Source: Streptomyces sp. CB01580 | Lineage (GTDB): Bacteria; Actinomycetota; Actinomycetes; Streptomycetales; Streptomycetaceae | Length of the DNA stretch: 64,000 nt | Assembly (NCBI RefSeq): GCF_001905795.1 | Contig: NZ_LIXJ01000003.1 | Span: 372,001 to 436,000, forward strand | Reading direction: 5' to 3' | In this document: positions 53,810 to 62,392 of the stretch, piece by piece | Numbering within the stretch: the first letter of the stretch is position 1 | Layout of the letters: each line of letters opens with the position of its first letter | Made by a program: the position numbers and the translations under genes | Notes under the pieces: generated by a model | The model's database searches: none | What the model saw: the letters and a program-made list of their open reading frames with translations, nothing else | What the model was told of the DNA's origin: nothing

Positions 53810-55084
53810 GTGAGCGAGACACCACCGAACACCTTGCAATACCGCTTCGACGGGCCAGAAGACGCTCCGGTCCTGATCCTGGGCCCCTCACTGGGTACCA
53901 CATGGCACATGTGGGACCGGCAGATACCGGAGCTCACCCAGCGCTGGCGGGTCCTCCGCTTCGACCTGCCCGGCCACGGCGGCGCCCCCGCCCGCCCGGC
54001 CGCCGCCGTCCCCGAACTCTCCGACCGGCTGCTCGCCACCCTCGACGCACTGGGTGTGCGGCGCTTCGGGTACGCGGGCTGCTCCATCAGCGGAGCGATC
54101 GGCGCCGACCTCGCGCTGCGGCATCCGCACCGGATCGCCTCGCTCGCCCTGGTCGCCGCCTCGGCCCGGTTCGGCAGCGCCGACGAGTTCCGCCAGCGCG
54201 GGGTGGTCGTCCGAACCAACGGGCTGGAGCCGATGGCCCGCACCGCGCCCGAGCGCTGGTTCACCCCCGCGTTCGCCGAAGCGCAGCCGGCCATCGTCGA
54301 GTGGGCCGTCCAGATGGTCCGTACCACAGACCCCGGCTGCTACATCGCCGCCTGCGAGGCCCTGGCCGCCTTCGACATCCGCGCAGGACTCGCCAGCATC
54401 ACCGTCCCGACCTTCGTCCTGGTCGGCGCCGAGGACCGGGTCACCGGGCCGGGCGACGCCCGCACCCTGGTCGCGGGCATACCGGACGCCCGGCTCGCCC
54501 TCGTCCCCGGAGCCGCCCACCTCGCCCCGGTCGAACAGCCCGCGGCCGTCACCGATCTGCTCCTCACTCACTTCTCCACGGCCTGGCAGGACACCCTCGC
54601 CGGCATCCCCATGCCCGCCGACACCCCGCGGCTCTCGGCCCCCGTGCTGCCCGTCGCGGAGATCACCGCCGCCGAGCGGCCCGAGCCTCCGGCCGCCGGG
54701 CGGCCCGACCCGTACGACCACGGTCTGAAAGTGCGCCGCGAGGTGCTCGGCAACGCCCACGTGGACCAGGCCACGGGCGAGGCCGACGAGTTCACGGGCG
54801 ACTTCCAGGAACTCGTCACGCGGTACGCCTGGGGCGAGGTGTGGACCCGAGAGGGCCTGGACCGCCGCACCCGCAGTTGCGTCACGATCGCCGCGCTGGT
54901 AGCCGGAGGGCACCTGGACAGCCTCGCCGCCCATGTCCGGGGCGCCCTGCGCAACGGCGTCGCACCGACGGAGATCAAGGAGGTGCTGATGCAGACCGCC
55001 GTGTACTGCGGCGTCCCGGCCGCGAGCGCCGCGTTCTCGGTCGCCCGGACCGTGATCCGGGAAGAAACCACGCCCCGGCCGTAG
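53810..55084 (+). CDS. pcaL: 3-oxoadipate enol-lactonase / 4-carboxymuconolactone decarboxylase fusion
   Basis: This 424-aa bifunctional enzyme belongs to the protocatechuate branch of the beta-ketoadipate pathway. Residues 1-260 form an alpha/beta-hydrolase (PcaD): LGTTWHMWDRQIPELTQRWRVLRFDLPGHG, with nucleophile elbow AGCSISGAIG. The usual Gly after the serine is Ser here. Residues about 300-420 form a CMD domain (PcaC): GLKVRREVLGNAHVD, RSCVTIAALVAGGH and AVYCGVPAASAAF. GTG 53810 is the start. No other pca genes are nearby. Confidence 0.9.
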   Translation: MSETPPNTLQYRFDGPEDAPVLILGPSLGTTWHMWDRQIPELTQRWRVLRFDLPGHGGAPARPAAAVPELSDRLLATLDALGVRRFGYAGCSISGAIGADLALRHPHRIASLALVAASARFGSADEFRQRGVVVRTNGLEPMARTAPERWFTPAFAEAQPAIVEWAVQMVRTTDPGCYIAACEALAAFDIRAGLASITVPTFVLVGAEDRVTGPGDARTLVAGIPDARLALVPGAAHLAPVEQPAAVTDLLLTHFSTAWQDTLAGIPMPADTPRLSAPVLPVAEITAAERPEPPAAGRPDPYDHGLKVRREVLGNAHVDQATGEADEFTGDFQELVTRYAWGEVWTREGLDRRTRSCVTIAALVAGGHLDSLAAHVRGALRNGVAPTEIKEVLMQTAVYCGVPAASAAFSVARTVIREETTPRP

Positions 55085-55097
55085 CAGGATGGACCCC

Positions 55098-55754
55098 ATG
55101 AACGCCGTGAATCCCACGCACCTCACGCTGACCAAGAAGAAGCACTCCTGCGTCCGGCTGGAGAAGGAGGGGCGCACGCTGGTCGTCGACCCGGGCGGCT
55201 TCTCCGAGGAGGACGCCGCCGTCGGCGCCGACGCGATCCTGGTGACGCACGAGCACCCCGACCACTTCGACGAGCGGCGGCTGCGCGCCGCCCTGGAGGC
55301 CGACCCCGCCGTCGGGATCTGGACCCTGCGCAGCGTCGCCGACCGGCTCTCGGCGGCCTTCCCCGGCCGAGTCCACACGGTCGGTCACGGCGACACGTTC
55401 ACCGTGGCGGGCTTCGACGTGCAGGTGCACGGCGAGCTGCACGCGGTGATCCACCCCGACATCCCGAGGATCACCAATGTCGGCTTCCTGGTGGACGGCT
55501 CGGTCTTCCACCCGGGCGACGCGCTCACCGTCCCCGACCACCCGGTCGACACGCTGATGCTCCCCGTGATGGCCCCCTGGAACAAGATCTCCGAGGTCAT
55601 CGACTACGTGCGCGAGGTCGCGCCGCGCCGCGCCATCGACATCCACGACGCCCTGCTCACCGATCTCGCCCGGCCGATCTACGACAGCCAGATCGGTGCG
55701 CTCGGCGGCGCCGACCACGGCCGACTGGCCCCGGGGGACTCCACCGGCCTGTGA
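55098..55754 (+). CDS. MBL-fold metallohydrolase
   Basis: This 218-aa protein is of the metallo-beta-lactamase fold, UlaG/YcbX-like. HSCVRLEKEGRTLVVDPGGF opens the domain, the zinc motif is VTHEHPDHFD, and VFHPGDALTVPD carries a further ligand. Residues near the end, AIDIHDALLTD, give the last histidine. ATG 55098 follows AGGATGG; ATG 55089 is an alternative. It lies 13 bp after pcaL and is probably co-transcribed. The substrate is unknown. Confidence 0.88.
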   Translation: MNAVNPTHLTLTKKKHSCVRLEKEGRTLVVDPGGFSEEDAAVGADAILVTHEHPDHFDERRLRAALEADPAVGIWTLRSVADRLSAAFPGRVHTVGHGDTFTVAGFDVQVHGELHAVIHPDIPRITNVGFLVDGSVFHPGDALTVPDHPVDTLMLPVMAPWNKISEVIDYVREVAPRRAIDIHDALLTDLARPIYDSQIGALGGADHGRLAPGDSTGL

Positions 55755-55804
55755 CCTCCCGCCGGCCCGCGCCCGCCGGAGCGAAGGGCGCTAGGTTTAC
55801 GTAC

Positions 55805-56584
55805 ATGCGCATCGCCACCTGGAACGTCAATTCGATCACCGCCCGGCTCCCGAGGCTGCTGGCCTGGCTGGAGAGCACCGGCACGGACGTGCTGTGCATC
55901 CAGGAGACCAAGTGCACCGCCGAACAGTTCCCCACCGAGCAGCTCCGCGAGCTGGGCTACGAATCGGCGGTCAACGCCACCGGCCGGTGGAACGGGGTCG
56001 CACTGGTCTCCAGGGCCGGTCTGTCCGATGTCGTGACGGGCCTGCCCGACGGCCCCGACTACGAGGGCGTGCAGGAGCCGCGGGCGATCTCCGCGACCTG
56101 CGGTCCGGTCCGGGTCTGGTCGGTGTACGTGCCCAACGGCCGCGAGATCGAGCACGCGCACTACGCGTACAAGCTGCGCTGGTTCGAGGCCCTGCAGAAG
56201 GCGGTCGCCGCGGACGCGGCGGGCTCGCAGCCGTTCGCGGTCCTCGGCGACTTCAACGTGGCCCCGACCGACGAGGACGTCTGGGACCCGGCCCTCTTCG
56301 AGGGCGCCACGCACGTCACCCCCGCCGAACGCGCCGCCCTCGCCGCGCTGCGCCAGGAGGGCCTGTCCGACGTCATGCCCCGTCCCCTCAAGTACGACCG
56401 CCCGTACACCTTCTGGGACTACCGCGAGCTGCGCTTCCCGAAGAACAAGGGCATGCGCATCGACCTCGTCTACGGCAACGCGCCCTTCGTCGGGGCGGTC
56501 CAGGACAGCTACGTCGACCGGGAGGAGCGCAAGGGCAAGGGCGCGTCCGACCACGCCCCGGTGGTCGTGGACCTCGGCTTCTGA
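55805..56584 (+). CDS. xthA: exodeoxyribonuclease III
   Basis: This 259-aa AP endonuclease/exonuclease III acts in base-excision repair. MRIATWNVNSITARLPRLL, LCIQETKCT (metal Glu), VLGDFNVAPTDEDVWD and the catalytic ASDHAPVVVDL are in order. ATG 55805 begins the conserved domain and lies 7 nt after TAGGTT (55792-55797) with no ribosome-binding site, so a leaderless mRNA is likely. Confidence 0.95.
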   Translation: MRIATWNVNSITARLPRLLAWLESTGTDVLCIQETKCTAEQFPTEQLRELGYESAVNATGRWNGVALVSRAGLSDVVTGLPDGPDYEGVQEPRAISATCGPVRVWSVYVPNGREIEHAHYAYKLRWFEALQKAVAADAAGSQPFAVLGDFNVAPTDEDVWDPALFEGATHVTPAERAALAALRQEGLSDVMPRPLKYDRPYTFWDYRELRFPKNKGMRIDLVYGNAPFVGAVQDSYVDREERKGKGASDHAPVVVDLGF

Positions 56585-56748
56585 CGCCATGGACCGGGGC
56601 CCCGCCGTCGTCGCGCGGCCGATGTCAGTGGCCGCCGTTACGGTGGTTGTCGTCCTTATCCCGCTTGCTGGCTGCTTGCTGAGACCAGGACAGCCCCGCC
56701 CGTTCAGCGCCGGGCGGGGCCTCGGCCGTCCTCGGACCGGGTGTCCGC

Positions 56749-57930
56749 CTACCGGGCGGCGGGCACGCCGTCCCGGCTCCGCTCGGTGGCCGGGCGCGTC
56801 CCGAGCACGGTCCAGCCGGTGCCCAGCGCCAGGACCATCAACAGCGCGCTCACCCACAGCGGCGACCGGAAGCCGAACCCCGCGTCGATCGCGAGCCCGC
56901 CGAGCCACGGTCCGAGCGCGGCGCCCACATTGAACGCGGACGTCGCGAACGAGCCGGACAACGTCGGCGCGTCGGCCGCCAGCCGGAACACCCACGACAT
57001 CAGCGCCGTCCCCGTGCCGAACGCGAGCATCCCCTGCACGAGGACGAGGAGCACCGTCGCGACCGGGCTGCCGGCGGTCAGCGCGAACACGGTCCAGCCG
57101 ACGGCGAGCAGGGCCAGCCCGCCCGCGGTGAGTGCGACCGGCCGCGCGTCCACGACCCGCCCGGTGATGGTGACCCCGATGAACGAGCCCAGGCCGAACA
57201 GGGCGAGCAGCACCGGCACCCAGCCCTGGCCGAGCCCGGTGACGCGGGTGGCGAGCGGTTCGACGTAGGAGAACGCGCAGAACGTCGCTCCCTGCACGAG
57301 GGCGCTGGTCAGCAGCGTCAGCAGCAGCCGCGGACCCGTCAGGGCCCGCAGCTCGGTCCCGGCGGACGCCGTGGCGGACCGCGTCCGGCCCCCGGGGATC
57401 GTCCTGGCGATCACGACGGCGGCCGGGACGCAGACCAGCGCCACCGCCCAGAACGCCGACCGCCAGCCCAGGTGTCCGCCCAGCACCGCCCCGGCGGGCA
57501 CCCCCGCCACGCAGGCGACGGTGACGCCCCCGACCACCACGGCCGTGGCGCGCGCCCGGGCCCCCGGGCCGACCAGGGACACCGCGGTCACCAGCGCCAC
57601 GGCCCAGAAACCGGCGTTCGCGAGCGCCCCGACGACACGTGTCGCCAGGAGCACCCCGTAGTGCGGGGTGAGCGCCCCCACGACGTGGACGGCGCCGAAG
57701 ACGCAGAGGAAGAACAACAGGGCGCGGCGGCGCGGCCAGCTCCGGCTGAAGAGGGCCATGAGCGGCGCCCCGGCGATCATCCCGACGGCGAAGGCCGAGG
57801 TGAGCAACCCGGCGGCGGGAATGGACACATGAAGGTCGGCGGCGATGTCCGAGACCAGACCGGACAGCATGAACTCTGACGTGCCCTGGGCGAAGACGGC
57901 GAGCCCGAGCGCGTATACGGCGAATGGCAT
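56749..57930 (-). CDS. MFS efflux pump (Cmx/CmlR chloramphenicol type)
   Basis: This 393-aa 12-helix DHA1 transporter has an N-terminus MPFAVYALGLAVFAQGTSEFML and segment AAGLLTSAFAVGMIAGAPLMALFSRSWPRRRALL. These match the chloramphenicol-exporter subfamily of actinobacteria. Export of chloramphenicol or a similar antibiotic is likely but not certain. ATG 57930 starts at the first helix. No short leader peptide resembling known attenuators was recognised upstream. Confidence 0.88.
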   Translation of the reverse strand: MPFAVYALGLAVFAQGTSEFMLSGLVSDIAADLHVSIPAAGLLTSAFAVGMIAGAPLMALFSRSWPRRRALLFFLCVFGAVHVVGALTPHYGVLLATRVVGALANAGFWAVALVTAVSLVGPGARARATAVVVGGVTVACVAGVPAGAVLGGHLGWRSAFWAVALVCVPAAVVIARTIPGGRTRSATASAGTELRALTGPRLLLTLLTSALVQGATFCAFSYVEPLATRVTGLGQGWVPVLLALFGLGSFIGVTITGRVVDARPVALTAGGLALLAVGWTVFALTAGSPVATVLLVLVQGMLAFGTGTALMSWVFRLAADAPTLSGSFATSAFNVGAALGPWLGGLAIDAGFGFRSPLWVSALLMVLALGTGWTVLGTRPATERSRDGVPAAR

Positions 57931-58404
57931 GAAGGAACCCCATGAACGGCTGACGGATGGACCGGGTGGAGGGGTGCGGGCCGCGCCCGGACGTCGTGAC
58001 GGGACGACGGTCGGCGACGCGGAAGACGTCCGGGTGTCCGGGACGGAACCGGCCGGGCGGTGAACGCCGGGACGGGAAACCCGCGCACGAGCGCGGACGG
58101 GGAAACGCGCGGCCCGCATGAGGACGGTCCGCGGCGGCAACCGGGCAGGAGCGGCACTCCCGGCGGCTACGGCCGCGGGGGCGCACTCGACTCCGACATG
58201 GCCACCGGGGGACCGGTGGCTAGCCTCTGTTCGCCTCGGGGCTGGACATGGCCGCGAAGCTACCAGCCGACGCCGGTGCGCCGCCACCCCGTTCCCGGTC
58301 CGCGGCCCGGTGCTGGGTGCGGGGCCCGTTCCCGGTCCCGTCCCCGGACGGCGGCCCGCGCGCCCTGTGGTGCGTATTCCGGACGGGATGCGACCCTGAC
58401 TGGT

Positions 58405-58845
58405 ATGAACATCCCTTTCCTGGACAACTGGCGTAAGCGGAACGACGATACGCGAGGGCCGGGGCTCGCCTCGGCCGTGGCGGCCGATCCCGAAGGCGTG
58501 GCGGAACTGCTCGCCGAGTGCGAACTGCTGCGCGTCCGGGCGGAGCAGCGGGGCCTCGAACTGGACGACAGCCCGGCCTCGTTGGCGGCCCTCGACCAGT
58601 TGCCGCCGCGCTGGCGAGACGATCCCGAGGAACTGCCCTGGCTGGGCAACGACGCGGGGCTGTACCTCGGCACGGTCCTGGTGCGCAATGTCCCCGGCGC
58701 GGTGTGGAGCATCTGGCTGAGCGGGCGCCCCGTGGTGCGGCTCGCCTCGGGGCGGGAGATCGACGTGGTCGAGGCGGGGCTGGACTGGGCGATGGCCGGA
58801 AGCCCCGAGCTCTCGCAGGTGTACGCGGAGTCGGCCGAGGGATAG
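58405..58845 (+). CDS. DUF6278-like protein
   Basis: This 146-aa Streptomyces protein of unknown function reads MNIPFLDNWRKRN, GVAELLAECELLRVRAEQRGLELDDSP, LPPRWRDDPEELPWLGNDAGLYLGTV and SPELSQVYAE, as I remember for DUF6278. It is soluble and mixed alpha/beta. ATG 58405 has no clear ribosome-binding site. It is monocistronic upstream of the glutamate-type ABC operon, separated by an AT-richer promoter region. Confidence 0.75.
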   Translation: MNIPFLDNWRKRNDDTRGPGLASAVAADPEGVAELLAECELLRVRAEQRGLELDDSPASLAALDQLPPRWRDDPEELPWLGNDAGLYLGTVLVRNVPGAVWSIWLSGRPVVRLASGREIDVVEAGLDWAMAGSPELSQVYAESAEG

Positions 58846-58968
58846 GGCTCTCCGTAAAATCGAAAAAGAATCCTTATGCCCTGTTTATGCGTGTCGCCGG
58901 TGAAGCCCCTTTTTCCGCTGGATAGTTTGCGCTGACCTCGACAAAGCGAAGAGTGGGTGGGGCAGCGC

Positions 58969-59712
58969 ATGGCCGTCGATCCGTTGATCGAACTGCGGAA
59001 CGTCAACAAGTACTACGGACGGTTGCACGTACTGCGGGACATCGATCTCACCGTCGACCGCGGCGAGGTGGTGGTGATCATCGGCCCCTCCGGCTCCGGC
59101 AAGTCGACGCTCTGCCGGACCATCAACCGGCTGGAGACCATCGAGTCGGGCCGCATCGTGATCGACGGCAGGCCCCTTCCCGACGAGGGGAAGGCGCTCG
59201 CCGGGCTCCGCGCCGAAGTGGGCATGGTCTTCCAGTCGTTCAACCTCTTCGCGCACCGGACCGTGCTGGCCAATGTCTCGCTCGCCCAGCTCAAGGTCCG
59301 CAAGCGGAAGAAGGCCGAGGCCGACCGGCGCTCCCGGGAACTGCTGGAGCGGGTCGGACTCGCCACGCACGCCGACAAGTTCCCCGCCCAGCTCTCCGGC
59401 GGTCAGCAGCAGCGGGTGGCCATCGCCCGCGCCCTCGCCATGGATCCCAAGGCCCTTCTCTTCGACGAACCCACCTCGGCGCTCGACCCCGAGATGATCA
59501 ACGAGGTCCTCGAAGTCATGCGGCAGCTCGCCCGGGACGGCATGACCATGGTCGTCGTCACGCACGAGATGGGCTTCGCCCGCTCCGCGGCGAACCGCGT
59601 GGTCTTCATGGCCGACGGCCGGATCGTCGAGGACCGCACTCCCGAGGCGTTCTTCACCGCCCCGGAGAGCGACCGCGCCAAGGACTTCCTGTCCAAGATC
59701 CTCAAGCACTGA
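58969..59712 (+). CDS. gluA: polar amino-acid ABC transporter ATPase (GluA-like)
   Basis: This 247-aa ATPase energises uptake of glutamate or a similar amino acid. Walker A is [19 protein letters not shown]-loop [12 protein letters not shown], signature [16 protein letters not shown], Walker [15 protein letters not shown] and switch [15 protein letters not shown]. It is close to corynebacterial GluA. ATG 58969 follows GGTGGGG; GTG 58957 is an alternative. The 120 bp upstream are AT-rich and hold the promoter of the four-gene operon. Confidence 0.92.
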   Translation: MAVDPLIELRNVNKYYGRLHVLRDIDLTVDRGEVVVIIGPSGSGKSTLCRTINRLETIESGRIVIDGRPLPDEGKALAGLRAEVGMVFQSFNLFAHRTVLANVSLAQLKVRKRKKAEADRRSRELLERVGLATHADKFPAQLSGGQQQRVAIARALAMDPKALLFDEPTSALDPEMINEVLEVMRQLARDGMTMVVVTHEMGFARSAANRVVFMADGRIVEDRTPEAFFTAPESDRAKDFLSKILKH

Positions 59713-59725
59713 CGGGGGCTGCCTG

Positions 59726-60637
59726 TTGCGTACGAGAAGAGTTCTGGCCGCCTGCGCCGGTCTCCTGCTGGCCGTGCTGGCCGCCGGATGCGGGAAGGAA
59801 GGCAGCCCGCCGGTGAAGGGACCGCGGCCCGACCAGCTGCCCGTCTACCGGGTCGACACCGCCTTCCGGCTTCCCCAGTCGCCGACCTGGACCGCGGCGA
59901 GAAAGCGCGGCTTTCTGCGGGTCGGGGCCAAGGAGGACCAGCCGTACCTCGGCGAGAGGGACCCGGCCACCGGAACCTACTCCGGATTCGACATCGAGAT
60001 CGCCCGGATGACGGCCGCCTCGCTCGGCTTCGATCCGAAGACCATCCGCTTCCGGACCATCGCCTCCGCCAACCGCGAGACGGCGCTGCAGAACGGCCAG
60101 ATCGACTTCTACGTCGGCACCTACACCATCAACGACCTGCGCAAGAAGCTCGTCGGCTTCGCCGGGCCCTACTACATGGCAGGCCAGTCGCTGCTCGTGC
60201 GCACCGACGAGCACGACATCCACGGTCCGCAGGACCTGGCCGGGAGGACGGTCTGCTCGGCGGCGGGATCGACCCCGTACCAGCGCATCGCCGCCGAATA
60301 CCCGAAGGCGGTCCTGGTCTCCTACGACACGTACTCGATCTGCGTCGACAACCTGCTCACCTACCAGGTCGACGCCGTCACCACCGACGACGCGATCCTG
60401 CTCGGCTTCGCGGCCAAGGCGCCCGACGAGCTGAAGGTGGTCGGCAAGCCGTTCTCGAGGGAGCCGTACGGCATCGGCGTCCCGAGGAGCGACAACGCGC
60501 TGCGGTTCGCCATCGACGACGCCCTGGCCGCCAACGTGCGCAACGGCAACTGGAAGAAGGCGTTCGAGGCCACGCTCGGTCTGTCCGGAACGCCCGCGCC
60601 GACCCCGCCGCCCATCGACCGCTACCCGGCCGGCTGA
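59726..60637 (+). CDS. gluB: amino-acid ABC transporter binding lipoprotein (GluB-like)
   Basis: This 303-aa SBP_bac_3 lipoprotein has a signal peptide and lipobox LAAGC. RGFLRVGAKEDQPYLGERDPATGTYSGFDIEIARMTA opens the binding domain, and the arginine/aspartate ligand region includes NGQIDFYVGTYTINDLRKK. The start is TTG 59726 with GGGGG at good spacing, an uncommon start that keeps the signal peptide intact. It lies 13 bp after the ATPase. Confidence 0.92.
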   Translation: MRTRRVLAACAGLLLAVLAAGCGKEGSPPVKGPRPDQLPVYRVDTAFRLPQSPTWTAARKRGFLRVGAKEDQPYLGERDPATGTYSGFDIEIARMTAASLGFDPKTIRFRTIASANRETALQNGQIDFYVGTYTINDLRKKLVGFAGPYYMAGQSLLVRTDEHDIHGPQDLAGRTVCSAAGSTPYQRIAAEYPKAVLVSYDTYSICVDNLLTYQVDAVTTDDAILLGFAAKAPDELKVVGKPFSREPYGIGVPRSDNALRFAIDDALAANVRNGNWKKAFEATLGLSGTPAPTPPPIDRYPAG

Positions 60638-60653
60638 GAGGACGGGACACGAC

Positions 60654-61298
60654 ATGGACGTACTCACGCACAACTTCTCGCTGTACGGCAAGGGCTTCCT
60701 CGGTACCGTCGAGCTGACCGTCTACTCCTCCGTCCTGGCCCTGCTGCTCGGCTTCGTCATGGCCTCCTGCCGGGTGGCGCCCGTCGGCTCGCTGAGGGTG
60801 CTCGGCACGGCATGGGTGACGGTGCTGCGCAACACCCCGCTGACCCTGCTCTTCTTCGCCGTCCTGCTCGGACTGCCGCGCTTCGGCCTGGTGCTCCCCT
60901 TCAAGGTCTTCGCGGTTCTCGCGCTCGGTTGCTACACCTCCGCGTTCATCTGCGAGGTGCTGCGCTCCGGCATCAACACCGTGCCCAAGGGGCAGGGGGA
61001 GGCGGCCCGCAGTCTCGGCATGACCTTCGGCCAGACGCTCAACCACATCGTGCTGCCGCAGGCGTTCCGCTCGGTGATCCCGCCGATCGGCTCGACGCTC
61101 ATCGCCCTCGCCAAGAACTCGGCGATCGCCGGGGCGTTCAGCGTCACCGAGCTCCTCGGCACCTACAAGACCCTCAACGAACTCGGATACAGCATCATCT
61201 GGAGCTTCGTCTGGATCGCCGTCGGCTACCTGATCATCACCCTGTCCATCAGTGCGCTCTTCAACGTGATGGAGAAGCGCTGGGGAGTCGCCCGATGA
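60654..61298 (+). CDS. gluC: amino-acid ABC transporter permease (GluC-like)
   Basis: This 214-aa HisM/GlnP-type permease has five helices. VTVLRNTPLTLLFFAVLLG and the coupling loop EAARSLGMTFGQTLNHIVLPQAFRSVIPPIG (EAA motif) are clear. Its stop overlaps the next permease (ATGA at 61295). Confidence 0.93.
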   Translation: MDVLTHNFSLYGKGFLGTVELTVYSSVLALLLGFVMASCRVAPVGSLRVLGTAWVTVLRNTPLTLLFFAVLLGLPRFGLVLPFKVFAVLALGCYTSAFICEVLRSGINTVPKGQGEAARSLGMTFGQTLNHIVLPQAFRSVIPPIGSTLIALAKNSAIAGAFSVTELLGTYKTLNELGYSIIWSFVWIAVGYLIITLSISALFNVMEKRWGVAR

Positions 61299-62167
61299 CC
61301 ACCCGCACCGCGCCGGCCCCGACCGCCCTCTACGACGTCCCGGGACCCGCCGCCCGCAGGCGCCACCGCACGTACGGGATCGTCTCGACGACCCTGATCC
61401 TCGCCGCCGCCGGCTGGATCGTCTTCCTGCTCCTCGACACCGGACAGTTCAGCGGGGCCAAGTGGACACCCTTCGCGTACAAGGGAATTCAGGAACTCCT
61501 GCTGCGCGGCCTGGGCAACACCCTCAAAGCGTTCGCGTACGCCGCGGTGCTCTCCCTCGCGCTCGGGGCGGTGCTCGCCGTCGGCAGGCTCTCCGACCAC
61601 CGGGCCGTGCGCTGGGTCTCGACGCTGCTCGTCGAGTTCTTCCGGGCCATGCCCGTGCTGGTGATGATCTTCTTCGTCTTCGTGGCGCTGAAGGCGCAGC
61701 CGCTGACCGCGCTGGTCACCGGGCTGACCCTGTACAACGGCTCGGTGCTCGCCGAGGTGTTCCGCACCGGGATCAACTCCGTGGACCGCGGCCAGCGCGA
61801 GGCGGCGTACGCACTCGGGATGCGCAAGACCCAGGTCACCACGTTCGTGCTGGCCCCGCAGGCGGTGCGCGCCATGCTGCCCACGATCATCAGCCAGCTG
61901 GTGGTGGCGCTGAAGGACACCTCGCTCGGCTTTCTGATCACCTATGAGGAGTTCCTCCACGCGGGCAAGCTCATCGCGTCCAATCTCGACTACGATCTTC
62001 CCTTCATCCCCGTGGTGATGGTGATCTCGCCGATCTACATCGGGCTGTGCATGCTGCTCTCCTGGTTCGCGACCTGGGTGGCCAGGCAGGAGCGGCGCAG
62101 CCCGAAGACGAAGGCGGTGGAGGTGGCCCCGGCCGAACCGGGAACGGTGCTGCCGGGAGTGCGGTAG
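61295..62167 (+). CDS. gluD: amino-acid ABC transporter permease (GluD-like)
   Basis: This 290-aa permease has a ~30-residue cytoplasmic extension and an extra N-terminal helix (IVSTTLILAAAGWIVFLLL) as in GluD. FFRAMPVLVMIFFVFVAL and the EAA loop EAAYALGMRKTQVTTFVLAPQAVRAMLP follow. It ends the operon, and a perfect hairpin terminator begins 2 bp after the stop. Confidence 0.93.
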   Translation: MTTRTAPAPTALYDVPGPAARRRHRTYGIVSTTLILAAAGWIVFLLLDTGQFSGAKWTPFAYKGIQELLLRGLGNTLKAFAYAAVLSLALGAVLAVGRLSDHRAVRWVSTLLVEFFRAMPVLVMIFFVFVALKAQPLTALVTGLTLYNGSVLAEVFRTGINSVDRGQREAAYALGMRKTQVTTFVLAPQAVRAMLPTIISQLVVALKDTSLGFLITYEEFLHAGKLIASNLDYDLPFIPVVMVISPIYIGLCMLLSWFATWVARQERRSPKTKAVEVAPAEPGTVLPGVR

Positions 62168-62168
62168 C

Positions 62169-62194
62169 CGGGAACCGCCGCGCGGCGGTTCCCG
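62169..62194. terminator. perfect 12-bp terminator hairpin
   Basis: CGGGAACCGCCG (62169-62180) and CGGCGGTTCCCG (62183-62194) form a perfect stem around a 2-nt centre immediately after the gluD-like gene. Confidence 0.85.
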
Positions 62195-62251
62195 AGGAGC
62201 GGTACCCGTCCGGCGGCAGTCGGTGATCACTCCTCGTGCACGGGACGGACC

Positions 62252-62278
62252 CGTACGCACGCGCGCATGCGCGCGTGT
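62252..62278. repeat. 20-bp GC palindrome, alternating purine/pyrimidine
   Basis: CACGCGCGCATGCGCGCGTG (62258-62277) is a perfect palindrome. Strict pyrimidine/purine alternation extends over 27 nt (62252-62278). It lies between the gluD-like terminator and the end of the L,D-transpeptidase gene. Confidence 0.85.
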
Positions 62279-62392
62279 CGCGTCGGGTCCGCCGCGGCCG
62301 AGGAGAAGGTCAGCTGCGAGCCGGTCGGGCCGCTCCCCGCGCACGGCGGGGTCGATCTCGTGCGACGGGGAGCCGCTGCGCCGCTGCCCGGC

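Noticed and set aside
56589..56933. Plus-strand frame with a signal-like start after xthA
   Set aside because: A short hydrophobic start is followed by Arg/Pro-rich text antisense to the MFS gene; typical of high-GC shadow frames.
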